From: Rhodothermales bacterium
GTDB taxonomy: Bacteria > Bacteroidota > Rhodothermia > Rhodothermales > UBA10348
Direction of reading: 5' to 3'
Assembly: GCA_017643395.1 (NCBI GenBank)
Contig: JAEPNP010000003.1
Span: forward strand, 318,769-382,768
Length of the DNA: 64,000 nucleotides
Part shown: piece after piece, positions 16,319 to 22,776 of the stretch
Layout of the letters: every line of letters begins with the position of its first letter
How positions within the stretch are numbered: position 1 is the first letter of the stretch
Made by a program: the position numbers and the translations under genes
The notes under the pieces: generated by a model
The model's database searches: none
Told to the model about the DNA's origin: nothing
Seen by the model: the letters and a program-made list of their open reading frames with translations, nothing else

Positions 16319-16939
16319 GAGATGTTAGAACGGCACGCGGGTACAACAGAAGATGTTGTCCATCATTTGAGACAGCTTGAGATAGACTTGGGTCATGGCC
16401 ACCCCACGCGCGAGGTCTCAATTGCCGACATTAGAGAATGCGCTATTCCGATGGCAAGGTTTCAGGGATTGGCGAAGACATATCTTCAGGACTGCGAGTG
16501 GGAGAGGTTTGAGAAAGAGCGTTTCCTCGGTAGAAGGGGGATCCAGCACGGAGATCTGCATCCCGCCAATGTCCTTTTGATAGACGAGAGGCCGCTGCTT
16601 ATCGATTACGAGAGGTACGAATCCAGCGCGCTACTCTGCACAGATCCCGTGACGCTGGAGTTCAGTCTCCTGTTCCACCCTGACGCCGTTCGTTGGCGTG
16701 GCGACTGGCCGTCAGAGGAGCAGGCGGCCGAATGGCACGACATTAACACCTACACCAGAAACTGCCCGGCGGCGGAGTTTGTAATCGCGTGCCGAGAGTG
16801 GGCTTACGCCACGGAAGAGGACCCGCGAGCTGTGGCTGCATCGGTCTACGCATACGCATGTCGTCAATTACGCTACCCGAAGACCGACAAGGCGCTCGCC
16901 ATAGCCCTCATCCGGAGGTCGATCGCCATGTTCGAATGA
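16316..16939 (+). pseudogene. Truncated aminoglycoside-phosphotransferase-like kinase (C-lobe)
   Basis: The open frame of 207 residues starts at an ATG created at the junction with the IS3 fragment. It has the catalytic loop H-G-D-L-H-P-A-N (residues 78-85) and the metal-binding L-I-D-Y-E (95-99) of APH/choline-kinase-fold enzymes, then helices to a natural stop. The N-lobe with its ATP-binding lysine is absent, so it is almost certainly a 5'-deleted gene. Similar stand-alone kinase domains occur in bacterial conflict loci, but that link is only a suggestion. The substrate is unknown. Confidence 0.6.
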
Positions 16940-17257
16940 GGCAGCGGGGACAGAGTTTTCAACGATTGTCCCTTGGGTGGTTCTGATCCGGCGATTAGGG
17001 GGGCGGGGTTCGCTGTCGAGACCGGCACTATCCCCTCGCCGAGGTGGCGTCCATGGCCGGTAGGGGGTGTCATCCTCCGACGCCAATTCAAAACAGGAAT
17101 GGCCCACAGTCCGAAGGAGAATCAGGCTGTCCACGCCGATGACGAACCGCTGGCTCCCGAATCCGGCGGATGGCTAGGTCCCTGCCCGGGGACGAGCGCG
17201 GACTCCTCGCTCTTGACGTCTTGACACGCTTTAGCCTTGGACTCTGAAGCCCAGCGC
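16940..17257. other. Gene-free spacer between kinase fragment and PLP enzyme
   Basis: 318 bases with open frames in several phases (for example 16973-17224 on the plus strand) but no recognised motif or start context. The stop of the PLP gene lies at the right end. I see no hairpin with a T-tract. Confidence 0.35.
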
Positions 17258-18640
17258 CTATCGGACTCTTGCTGGTCTTGCCTCCATCTCCATCCGCATG
17301 CGATTCAGCCTCTGCTCTCGAGACATCTCTCTCTCATCGTGTGGGATAAGCCGTCCGGTGTTCACCACCAGGACTCTTGCGTCTGCTCGAATTGTCCCAA
17401 ACAGTCCCAGGAACAGGTGAAGACCGGCTATGCCGGAGGGTTCGGCAAGAATCCCGTTTGAGGCGGCAACCATCATCGCCTCTTGGGTGAACCGGGGGTC
17501 CACCTCGACAAGGCCTGACCCGCTACCACAGACTCCGCGAAATTCATCCATGATGCGATCCAAATGATGGGGCTGAGCGTGGTAGAGTTTGTCGAATTCA
17601 TCCTTGTCCTGCTCGTTTCGACAACATGCCCCGTAGAAGACACATTGGGACAGCCGTTCAGTGTCACCACGCCAACGAGGGTCTTTCGTATCCGCAGATA
17701 GTTGCTCCTTTAGTGTTCTCAGCGTCTTACGGAATAGATCTGCCGAACCGACAGGAATGAAGCAGTAGTCCGGATTGGTGTTGAGGATTTCGAACGCCAT
17801 CCAGTCGTAGTAGTCCTCTGTTATTCTCTCCAGGTCCGGACCAGTCCCAAGCGTCAGATCGATTCCACTGGGGTTGTTCGTCAGCCGGAGAATATCACGC
17901 GAGTCGAGGTCCTTCGGCTCAAGAGGACTCGTGAAAACCTCACAACCATCGGCCCTGAGCGAATCAATCATCCTTGGATTCGTTGCCTCGTCCACCAATA
18001 CCCTCAGCGGAGGCAGTGCCAGTCCCGTTGGTCCTTGCAGTTCTCGCTGAATCGCAGTCGCTGCCGAACCTGCGGACAGGATTGACAGGCACCTAGGTTC
18101 TCTCCCTGCGTCCCGGTCGTCTTCTACTGCCTTGGCGAAGGCCTTCGCGACCTCCCAGCCCAACCGATCCTTGTGAGTGCCGGACCGCCTATTGTAGCTC
18201 TCGTCCTTGACAAACAGGCAGAATCCTTTCGCTTCAATGGGAATGGTTGGCGTAGCCGGAAACAACGGTGCCTGCCTCGGGAACTCCGGATTGAATGGAT
18301 CACTTTCTGACACTGAGCTAGCGAACGTTCGAATAGCTCGAGCCTGGTCAAAGGGCGCCCGACGATCCAACCACAAAGCGAGCCCATCCTGGTTTCCCTT
18401 AATGAAGGAATAAATCCTCGCGAGAGTCGAGGTGAGGATCTGCTCCTCGTCATGCTCCTCAAGCTTGCTCAGTCTGTGCTCCAGATCTCGCAGGTACGTC
18501 GATCCCATCCCCATTTTCTGAGACAGACGTGCCTTTTGCTGTTCGCTGAGCAAGTATCTACCGAGTTCCGGATAGGCGTGCTTGTAGAGTTCGTCAAGTA
18601 GGCGATTGAGCTCCCCTTTTGACCACGCGTGTCTTGACAC
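17258..18640 (-). CDS. Fold-type II PLP enzyme related to threonine synthase, with N-terminal helical extension
   Basis: It has a GTG start with a GGGAAG-like site upstream. In the 460-residue product, residues 1-85 form an unrecognised helical domain (L-L-D-E-L-Y-K-H-A-Y-P-E-L-G). From about 125 a tryptophan-synthase-beta/threonine-synthase fold follows: K-D-E-S-Y-N-R-R-S-G-T-H-K-D-R with the PLP lysine at 157, S-A-G-S-A-A-T-A (189-196) for the cofactor phosphate region, V-G-S-A-D-L-F (297-303) and A-E-P-S-G-I-A-G (399-406). By family it catalyses a beta- or gamma-replacement or elimination on an amino acid. It is not an ordinary threonine synthase: the glycine-rich loops deviate and the gene stands in an island, facing away from the cyclohydrolase-like gene at 19446. 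Confidence 0.75.
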   Translation of the reverse strand: MSRHAWSKGELNRLLDELYKHAYPELGRYLLSEQQKARLSQKMGMGSTYLRDLEHRLSKLEEHDEEQILTSTLARIYSFIKGNQDGLALWLDRRAPFDQARAIRTFASSVSESDPFNPEFPRQAPLFPATPTIPIEAKGFCLFVKDESYNRRSGTHKDRLGWEVAKAFAKAVEDDRDAGREPRCLSILSAGSAATAIQRELQGPTGLALPPLRVLVDEATNPRMIDSLRADGCEVFTSPLEPKDLDSRDILRLTNNPSGIDLTLGTGPDLERITEDYYDWMAFEILNTNPDYCFIPVGSADLFRKTLRTLKEQLSADTKDPRWRGDTERLSQCVFYGACCRNEQDKDEFDKLYHAQPHHLDRIMDEFRGVCGSGSGLVEVDPRFTQEAMMVAASNGILAEPSGIAGLHLFLGLFGTIRADARVLVVNTGRLIPHDEREMSREQRLNRMRMEMEARPARVR

Positions 18641-18891
18641 TGCACTTCCCGTCTAACTGAAATGTGACCATTTCGGCGCTTTCTGGCAGGAACGGACCTG
18701 GCCAGCTGCACCATCCAACGACCATAGGGAAATCTCAGGACGGTCGCCATGGGCGTTTCGCCTCGTTTCTACCATGAGGGGCTCCGGAACCAACAATCGG
18801 GAGCCACGACCGGAGGCGTGTCGGTTCCGACCGAAAAACGTTCGGGTAGTTCTGATGTGAAGGTGTCCGGGATGTGTCGGCGCGTCTGGCG

Positions 18892-19051
18892 CTCGGTGTC
18901 GCGACCTCCGTCGGCGTTGGCGCCGAGTACGCCTTGATTGGAGGTCCTAGGCTCTAGATGGCGCTCAAAAACTCGGTGTCGCGACCTCCGTCGGCGTTGG
19001 CGCCGAGTACGCCTTGATTGGAGGTCCTAGGCTCTAGATGGCGCTCAAAAA
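18892..19051. repeat. Perfect 80-bp tandem duplication
   Basis: Bases 18892-18971 and 18972-19051 are identical. Within each unit CTCGGTGTC (1-9) can pair with GGCGCCGAG (28-36), counting G-T pairs, while GACCTCC (12-18) can pair with GGAGGTC (49-55). The two helices exclude each other, so each unit could adopt alternative folds. Each unit ends in GCGCTCAAAAA. The absence of any difference points to a recent duplication or to selection on the sequence. Confidence 0.9.
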
Positions 19052-19134
19052 CACAGCTGCCGGAGGCGGCCTCCCGGTGGTGTCCTGTGCCTAGGTTAAT
19101 CATAGCTCGACACGCGCTTCGAGCGCGGTCAGCC

Positions 19135-19218
19135 GAATTGGCCTCTCTAGGTCCGACGAATTAGCCTCTCCTGCAACCGCGTTGGACTGGACAAACGAGT
19201 TGTCTGAACTAGCCTCCC
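19135..19218. promoter_or_regulatory. Three spaced direct repeats, GAAYTRGCCTCYC
   Basis: GAATTGGCCTCTC at 19135, GAATTAGCCTCTC at 19158 and GAACTAGCCTCCC at 19206. The spacings of 23 and 48 bases are close to two and about four and a half helical turns. They lie 228-311 bases upstream of the cyclohydrolase-like gene and could be operator sites. No protein is assigned. Confidence 0.3.
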
Positions 19219-19432
19219 GAAGCGGCCGAAAATCTGACCTCGGTGACCGAGAGGCGTCTGCTCCCTGTTGCCATTGGAGCGAACGGCGACCGATAGTTGT
19301 ACGGAAACAGATCGGGGCCCACGTCTATCGCCGGACAGCTGCAGACGGGACCCCCTTGAAGAACCCCTCTCGGGGCGCATTCTGACCGAAGTCTAAGGAA
19401 CCTGGTTCGGAATTGCCCTCCGGGAATCAAGA

Positions 19433-19440
19433 AAGGAGGA
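19433..19440 (+). promoter_or_regulatory. Strong Shine-Dalgarno sequence deciding the start at 19446
   Basis: AAGGAGGA lies five bases before ATG 19446. It selects this start over the in-frame GTG at 19413. Most chromosomal genes in this window have no comparable site. Confidence 0.75.
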
Positions 19441-19445
19441 GGGAA

Positions 19446-20225
19446 ATGTCTTTTGGTTCAACTGAGCATCCCCACCAACCCGGCGGAGGCATCCCTCTGT
19501 GTCCCGAAGTGGTCCAGAAGGCCATGGAACCCGACCGTTGTGTGGTCGAAGCGGTCGGAGGCCCGGCCGGAGGGTTTATCACGTTGACCCGGGTTGGCGT
19601 CGGTCCGCTCCTGACGCCGGCTGGGAGGTTCTGGATGTACCAGTTCGTCGCCGATGACGAATGGGGGAACTACCAGGCTCTGGTTAAGGTCGATGAGCTT
19701 GGTCAAGACCTGCGGCCTCGCTTCGTGCGAGACGAGTCACTGCTGGTACGCCTTGACTCCGGCTGCGCCACCGGCCAGGTGTTTTCGGATGTAACATGCG
19801 AGTGTTCCGAGCAACTCCGGCTGGCCATGGAGCGCATCCAGCGGTCTGGCCAGGGCGTGGTAGTCCACTGCCGGGCCCAAGATGGCCGTGGAATGGGCAC
19901 CGCCTTCAAGTTGGGGACGCTCTGGATGCAAAGCGATTGGGGCCTCGATACCGTCGGGGCTGCCGTGGCCCTCGCCGGAAGCCAGCACATCGACCGTCGC
20001 ACATATGGTGGGATGATCGCCGTGCTGCAGTACCTCGGGGTGCGTCAGTCCCAACCGATAACGGTTGCGACCAACAACCCTGACAAAATCGCGGCGTTCA
20101 TCTCCAACGGATTCTCGGAGGTCAAGCGCCAGGAAATCGTCATCGGAGCTACTCGACACACGGGTAGGCACCTTAGGGCGAAGGCAGAGCACCTTGGCCA
20201 CCTCGGACTGGGGGCGCGGTCGTGA
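19446..20225 (+). CDS. GTP cyclohydrolase II-like protein (RibA family, divergent)
   Basis: A 259-residue protein. The zinc cysteines of RibA are present as S-G-C (107) and C-E-C (118, 120), followed by S-E-Q-L, H-C-R-A-Q-D-G-R-G-M-G, D-R-R-T-Y-G (183-188, matching the catalytic Asp and Arg of RibA), N-N-P-D-K (210-214) and A-K-A-E-H-L-G-H-L near the end. The family opens the imidazole ring of GTP. The position equivalent to E. coli RibA Tyr105 is Leu159 by hand alignment; in Streptomyces paralogs a change at this Tyr is reported to stop the reaction at the formamide intermediate. The H-S-E before the first cysteine is D-S-G here. No other riboflavin genes are nearby, so a specialised product is more likely than flavin. 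The stop overlaps the next start. Confidence 0.8.
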   Translation: MSFGSTEHPHQPGGGIPLCPEVVQKAMEPDRCVVEAVGGPAGGFITLTRVGVGPLLTPAGRFWMYQFVADDEWGNYQALVKVDELGQDLRPRFVRDESLLVRLDSGCATGQVFSDVTCECSEQLRLAMERIQRSGQGVVVHCRAQDGRGMGTAFKLGTLWMQSDWGLDTVGAAVALAGSQHIDRRTYGGMIAVLQYLGVRQSQPITVATNNPDKIAAFISNGFSEVKRQEIVIGATRHTGRHLRAKAEHLGHLGLGARS

Positions 20226-20788
20226 AGGATCGAGCATGGACCGGTGTGCTTGCCGTCTCAGGTCCGTCGGGCGTCGGTAAGACAACTCTGCGCCAAGCGC
20301 TGCGCGCGCGCGACGGGCGCTTCGAGAACGTCGCAGCATTTACCACACGACCCATCCGCCCGGGCGATTCAGATAGACTCCACATTTCCGACCAGGAGAT
20401 GGACCGATTGATTTCTTCAGAGCATTGCATTGGCGTCAACGATGTCTACGGTGCGAGATACGCAACGCCTGTACGCCCCATCACGGATGTGGTAAGGCAA
20501 GGGAAGGTCGCTGTGCTAGACTGGCCGTGCGATCGCATTGGCGAACTCCGGTCGACGTTTAGGGCAGAATGCGCCGTCGTTTATCTGATCCCCCCGAACA
20601 GTCGGGTACTTCGGGAACGACTTACAGCCGACACGAGAGATCCGTCGGGCGAGCGACTACGGCTTGCGATAGAGGAACTGTACAGGATCCGGGCGTCCGG
20701 CTACGCCCATGTTGACCATGTCCTCACAACAGCCTCCGATCCGCGCGAATTGGCGAGGGTAGTTGAACAGCTCTTGGCCAACGCATAA
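20222..20788 (+). CDS. Guanylate-kinase-like P-loop kinase
   Basis: It starts at GTG 20222, overlapping the previous TGA (GTGA). The 188-residue product has a P-loop G-P-S-G-V-G-K-T-T (14-22), F-T-T-R-P-I-R-P-G-D (40-49), V-Y-G-A-R-Y-A-T-P (75-83), V-L-D-W-P (98-102) and the V-V-Y-L-I-P-P-N strand (119-126), the order found in guanylate kinase. Several residues that hold GMP in true Gmk differ: the Glu of P-G-E is Asp, the Tyr of x-Y-F-F is Leu, and Y-Y-G-T is R-Y-A-T. It may phosphorylate a modified guanine nucleotide or its ring-opened derivative. PhnN-type kinases are an alternative relative. The housekeeping gmk should be elsewhere. Confidence 0.75.
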   Translation: MKDRAWTGVLAVSGPSGVGKTTLRQALRARDGRFENVAAFTTRPIRPGDSDRLHISDQEMDRLISSEHCIGVNDVYGARYATPVRPITDVVRQGKVAVLDWPCDRIGELRSTFRAECAVVYLIPPNSRVLRERLTADTRDPSGERLRLAIEELYRIRASGYAHVDHVLTTASDPRELARVVEQLLANA

Positions 20789-20799
20789 ACCAAGCGAAC

Positions 20800-21129
20800 G
20801 TGGGAAAGAGAAAGCTTCGTCGCGATCGTTTCTTCAGTGCCCGTGGTGGAACTGCGACCATCTTGTCTATCCGTTGTGCGCGATGTGGTGCCATTCTTCT
20901 AGAGTATCAGAAAGACGGCCGCGGGAGGCTATTCCGACTGTACGCCGACAGGATCAGGAGTACCCATCGCATGCTGGCACCAATGCTCAAAACAACTAGC
21001 GTATCGGAAATGTCACCGCTGATTTGTCCGGATTGCGACTCAATTCTGGGTATTCCGACTGTCTACGAGCGCGAGGGACGGTTGGCCTGGCGACTCCAGA
21101 GAGGAAGTATCCAAACCGCGCGGCGATAA
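20800..21129 (+). CDS. Small zinc-ribbon protein of the cassette
   Basis: It has a GTG start eleven bases after the kinase stop. The 109-residue basic protein has one C-A-R-C pair and, about 45 residues later, C-P-D-C, forming a four-cysteine zinc ribbon interrupted by a basic helix (L-Y-A-D-R-I-R-S-T-H-R-M-L). The end E-R-E-G-R-L-A-W-R-L is strand-like. Such a module could bind RNA or a nucleotide or serve as a scaffold. Its position makes it the last gene of the rightward operon. No family name comes to mind. Confidence 0.65.
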   Translation: MGKRKLRRDRFFSARGGTATILSIRCARCGAILLEYQKDGRGRLFRLYADRIRSTHRMLAPMLKTTSVSEMSPLICPDCDSILGIPTVYEREGRLAWRLQRGSIQTARR

Positions 21130-21405
21130 GTCACCTACCCCGCACCACAGCAGGAGTCTCGGCCGCGGCTAGGGTTGAACTCACGGACCCTGCGTGCAAG
21201 CCTCTGTCGTAACTCATATGCCCGCAGACAGGGGGGCGATCCGATTGTGCCGCGTGCAACTCCAATGTGTGGTCGAACTGCCGCGGGGGGCCGCAGAGAC
21301 GTAGCGCGACAAGCCCCAGAGCTGAGCCTTGCAGCATAATGTGTCACCACGGTGGCACCATGCCGGGCTAACGCCTTGCACAGCAAGGGGTTATTCTATC
21401 CTGTG
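21130..21405. other. Gene-free stretch between the cassette and tRNA-Val
   Basis: 276 bases with no credible gene. GTGTCACCACGGTGGCAC near 21340 is an imperfect inverted repeat. On the minus strand a stretch near 21168-21194 vaguely resembles a tRNA T-arm but does not fold as one. This is where an island attachment site would be expected, yet no exact copy of the tRNA 3' end is seen. Confidence 0.35.
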
Positions 21406-21479
21406 TGGGTCCTAGTGGATTCGAACCACCGACCTCTACGATGTCAACGTAGCGCTCTAACCAACTGAGCTAAGGACCC
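21406..21479 (-). tRNA. tRNA-Val (anticodon GAC)
   Basis: The reverse complement folds as a complete cloverleaf: acceptor GGGTCCT pairs with AGGACCC, D-arm G-C-T-C-A-G-T-T-G-G-T-T-A-G-A-G-C, anticodon stem CTACG/CGTAG around loop TTGACAT (anticodon GAC), variable loop, T-arm with GGTTCGAATCC, discriminator A. The 3' CCA is not encoded. Its 3' end faces the accessory region, as expected for an island insertion site. Confidence 0.95.
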
Positions 21480-21766
21480 GACTACGGGCAGGGCGGCGAA
21501 AATAGGGGGGTGGTTCAGATTCGTCAAGCACTTTGCGGGGTCTTGACGGGCGACCCCGGAAAGCGAAGCCCGCGGCGGTCGCGTGGGCAAGAAGCCCCAG
21601 GCGGGCGCGTGGTTGCGCCACACCGGCAAGCCCCCATCCAGTCGCGCCCGCGACTTGGCACGCCATTGGCAACACGGTGCGCAAGCCGAAAAGGGAATGG
21701 GGTGCTTGAAAACGCACCCGGTTCTGGCCGATACCCCCCGTAGGCACTCTGGCACTTACCACCAAC

Positions 21767-22174
21767 ATGAAGTACGACGTCATCATCGAAGGCAAAGGGC
21801 AGCGCTCGGGACAGTCTGAAGGCTGGTCCGCGGATTCCACCGAGGGGCCGCGTCCGGTGCCAGTGGCCCGGCGCTATCCGCCGGTCATCCAGGTGCTGAC
21901 CCCAACGGATGCAGCGATCGAGCAGCAGCTTTCTGCCTTCGCGCGCCAGTCGTACAAGCAGGGCAAGCCGCTCAAGGACATCTGTCGCGACCTCTATCAC
22001 TTTGCCCATTCCCTGGGTTTTGAGGCCACAATCGGGGTTCAGGAGGTCTACAGCGCCTCCATGCCGTCCTTTCCGGGACAAACGGTCATCTCCGCATTGC
22101 TCATGGTGGACATCCGCCCGCTGTGGATGCAGGATGAGATTCGCGGCGAAGCAAGAATGGGCTACGCATCCTGA
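21767..22174 (+). CDS. Conserved-looking hypothetical protein
   Basis: A 135-residue soluble protein with an ATG start. After a polar N-terminus (V-I-I-E-G-K-G-Q-R) comes R-R-Y-P-P-V-I-Q-V-L-T-P, then a helical segment (F-A-R-Q-S-Y-K-Q-G-K-P-L-K-D-I-C-R-D-L-Y-H) and a strand-rich end. No catalytic motif, signal peptide or membrane segment is seen. It is the first chromosomal gene after the tRNA and is followed on the same strand by a nitroreductase 56 bases later. The function is unknown. Confidence 0.6.
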   Translation: MKYDVIIEGKGQRSGQSEGWSADSTEGPRPVPVARRYPPVIQVLTPTDAAIEQQLSAFARQSYKQGKPLKDICRDLYHFAHSLGFEATIGVQEVYSASMPSFPGQTVISALLMVDIRPLWMQDEIRGEARMGYAS

Positions 22175-22230
22175 CCCAAACGGGTTGATGCGGGTATAAG
22201 GCGGCCTTTCAAAACCGCCCCGACACGCCT

Positions 22231-22776
22231 TTGACCACCGACCAGCTGCTGCGCACCCGCCGCACGGTGCACAACTTTGAGCCACGCAAGGTGGACCTCG
22301 CAATCGTGCGGGAAGCGGTCGATTCGGCCCGGTGGGCGCCCAACCACAAGCTCACCGAGCCCTGGGAATTCGTGCTGATCGGCGGGGAAACCGCTGCCGC
22401 CATTTCGGAACGGAATGCCGAGATGTTGCGGGAGACAAAAGGCGAAGCCCGAGCGGCCCACAAGCTGGCCCGATGGCGGGCCATCCCGAACTGGATGCTT
22501 CTGACGTGTCGCCGTTCGGACGATGCCTTTCGGGAGCAGGAGGACTACGCAGCGTGCTGCTGCGCGGCCCAGAACTTCATGCTCAGCCTCTGGGCGCGCG
22601 GTATCGGTAGCAAGTGGGGCACGGGCCCGGTGACCCGGGACTCCGAGTTCTTCAAGCTGGTGGGCATCAACCCCGCAGAGCAGTTCGTGGTCGGCCTCTT
22701 CTTTTTTGGTTACCCGGCGGACGAGCCCAGGTCCGTGAGGAAACCGCTGGGCGATGTGCTCCGCAGCCTACCCTAG
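22231..22776 (+). CDS. Nitroreductase-family flavoprotein (YdjA-like)
   Basis: It has a TTG start (the homologous N-terminus T-T-D-Q-L-L-R-T-R-R-T-V-H-N-F begins here). The 181-residue product has the family's opening R-R-T-V-x-x-F, A-R-W-A-P-N-H-K-L-T-E-P-W-E-F, the helix A-A-C-C-C-A-A-Q-N-F-M-L, and the flavin-binding end G-L-F-F-F-G-Y-P. Enzymes of this family bind FMN and reduce nitro compounds, quinones or other acceptors with NAD(P)H; the physiological substrate cannot be told. Its TAG stop shares the CTAG palindrome with the stop of the opposing gene. Confidence 0.85.
   Translation: MTTDQLLRTRRTVHNFEPRKVDLAIVREAVDSARWAPNHKLTEPWEFVLIGGETAAAISERNAEMLRETKGEARAAHKLARWRAIPNWMLLTCRRSDDAFREQEDYAACCCAAQNFMLSLWARGIGSKWGTGPVTRDSEFFKLVGINPAEQFVVGLFFFGYPADEPRSVRKPLGDVLRSLP

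Larger units (their letters stand above)
18641..19432. other. Divergent intergenic region with structured repeats
   Basis: The 800 bases between the two arms of the cassette have no credible gene (a 62-codon frame at 18749 looks fortuitous). They carry a perfect 80-bp tandem duplication at 18892-19051, a C/G hairpin next to it (CCGGAGGC with GCCTCC around 19060), a perfect hairpin CGCGCT-TCG-AGCGCG at 19113-19127, three spaced GAAYTRGCCTCYC words at 19135-19218 and a small CCCC-TCTC-GGGG hairpin at 19364-19375. Promoters for both directions, and perhaps a noncoding RNA, are expected here. No FMN-riboswitch-like core is seen. Confidence 0.45.

Noticed and set aside
16973-17224. 83-codon plus-strand frame before the PLP gene
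   Set aside because: No motif, no ribosome site and an odd Pro/Trp-rich start; probably noncoding or a remnant too decayed to name.
18749-18937. 62-codon frame upstream of the PLP gene
   Set aside because: Runs into the 80-bp repeat, has no homology and no credible start; treated as intergenic.
18892-19051. Integron attC or CRISPR reading of the 80-bp duplication
   Set aside because: No RYYYAAC/GTTRRRY boxes, no integrase gene, only two adjacent identical units and no spacers.
19446-20225. Ordinary riboflavin-pathway ribA
   Set aside because: No ribB, ribD, ribE or ribH and no FMN-riboswitch-like leader nearby. Active-site differences and the kinase and zinc-ribbon partners point to another role, though this cannot be excluded from sequence alone.
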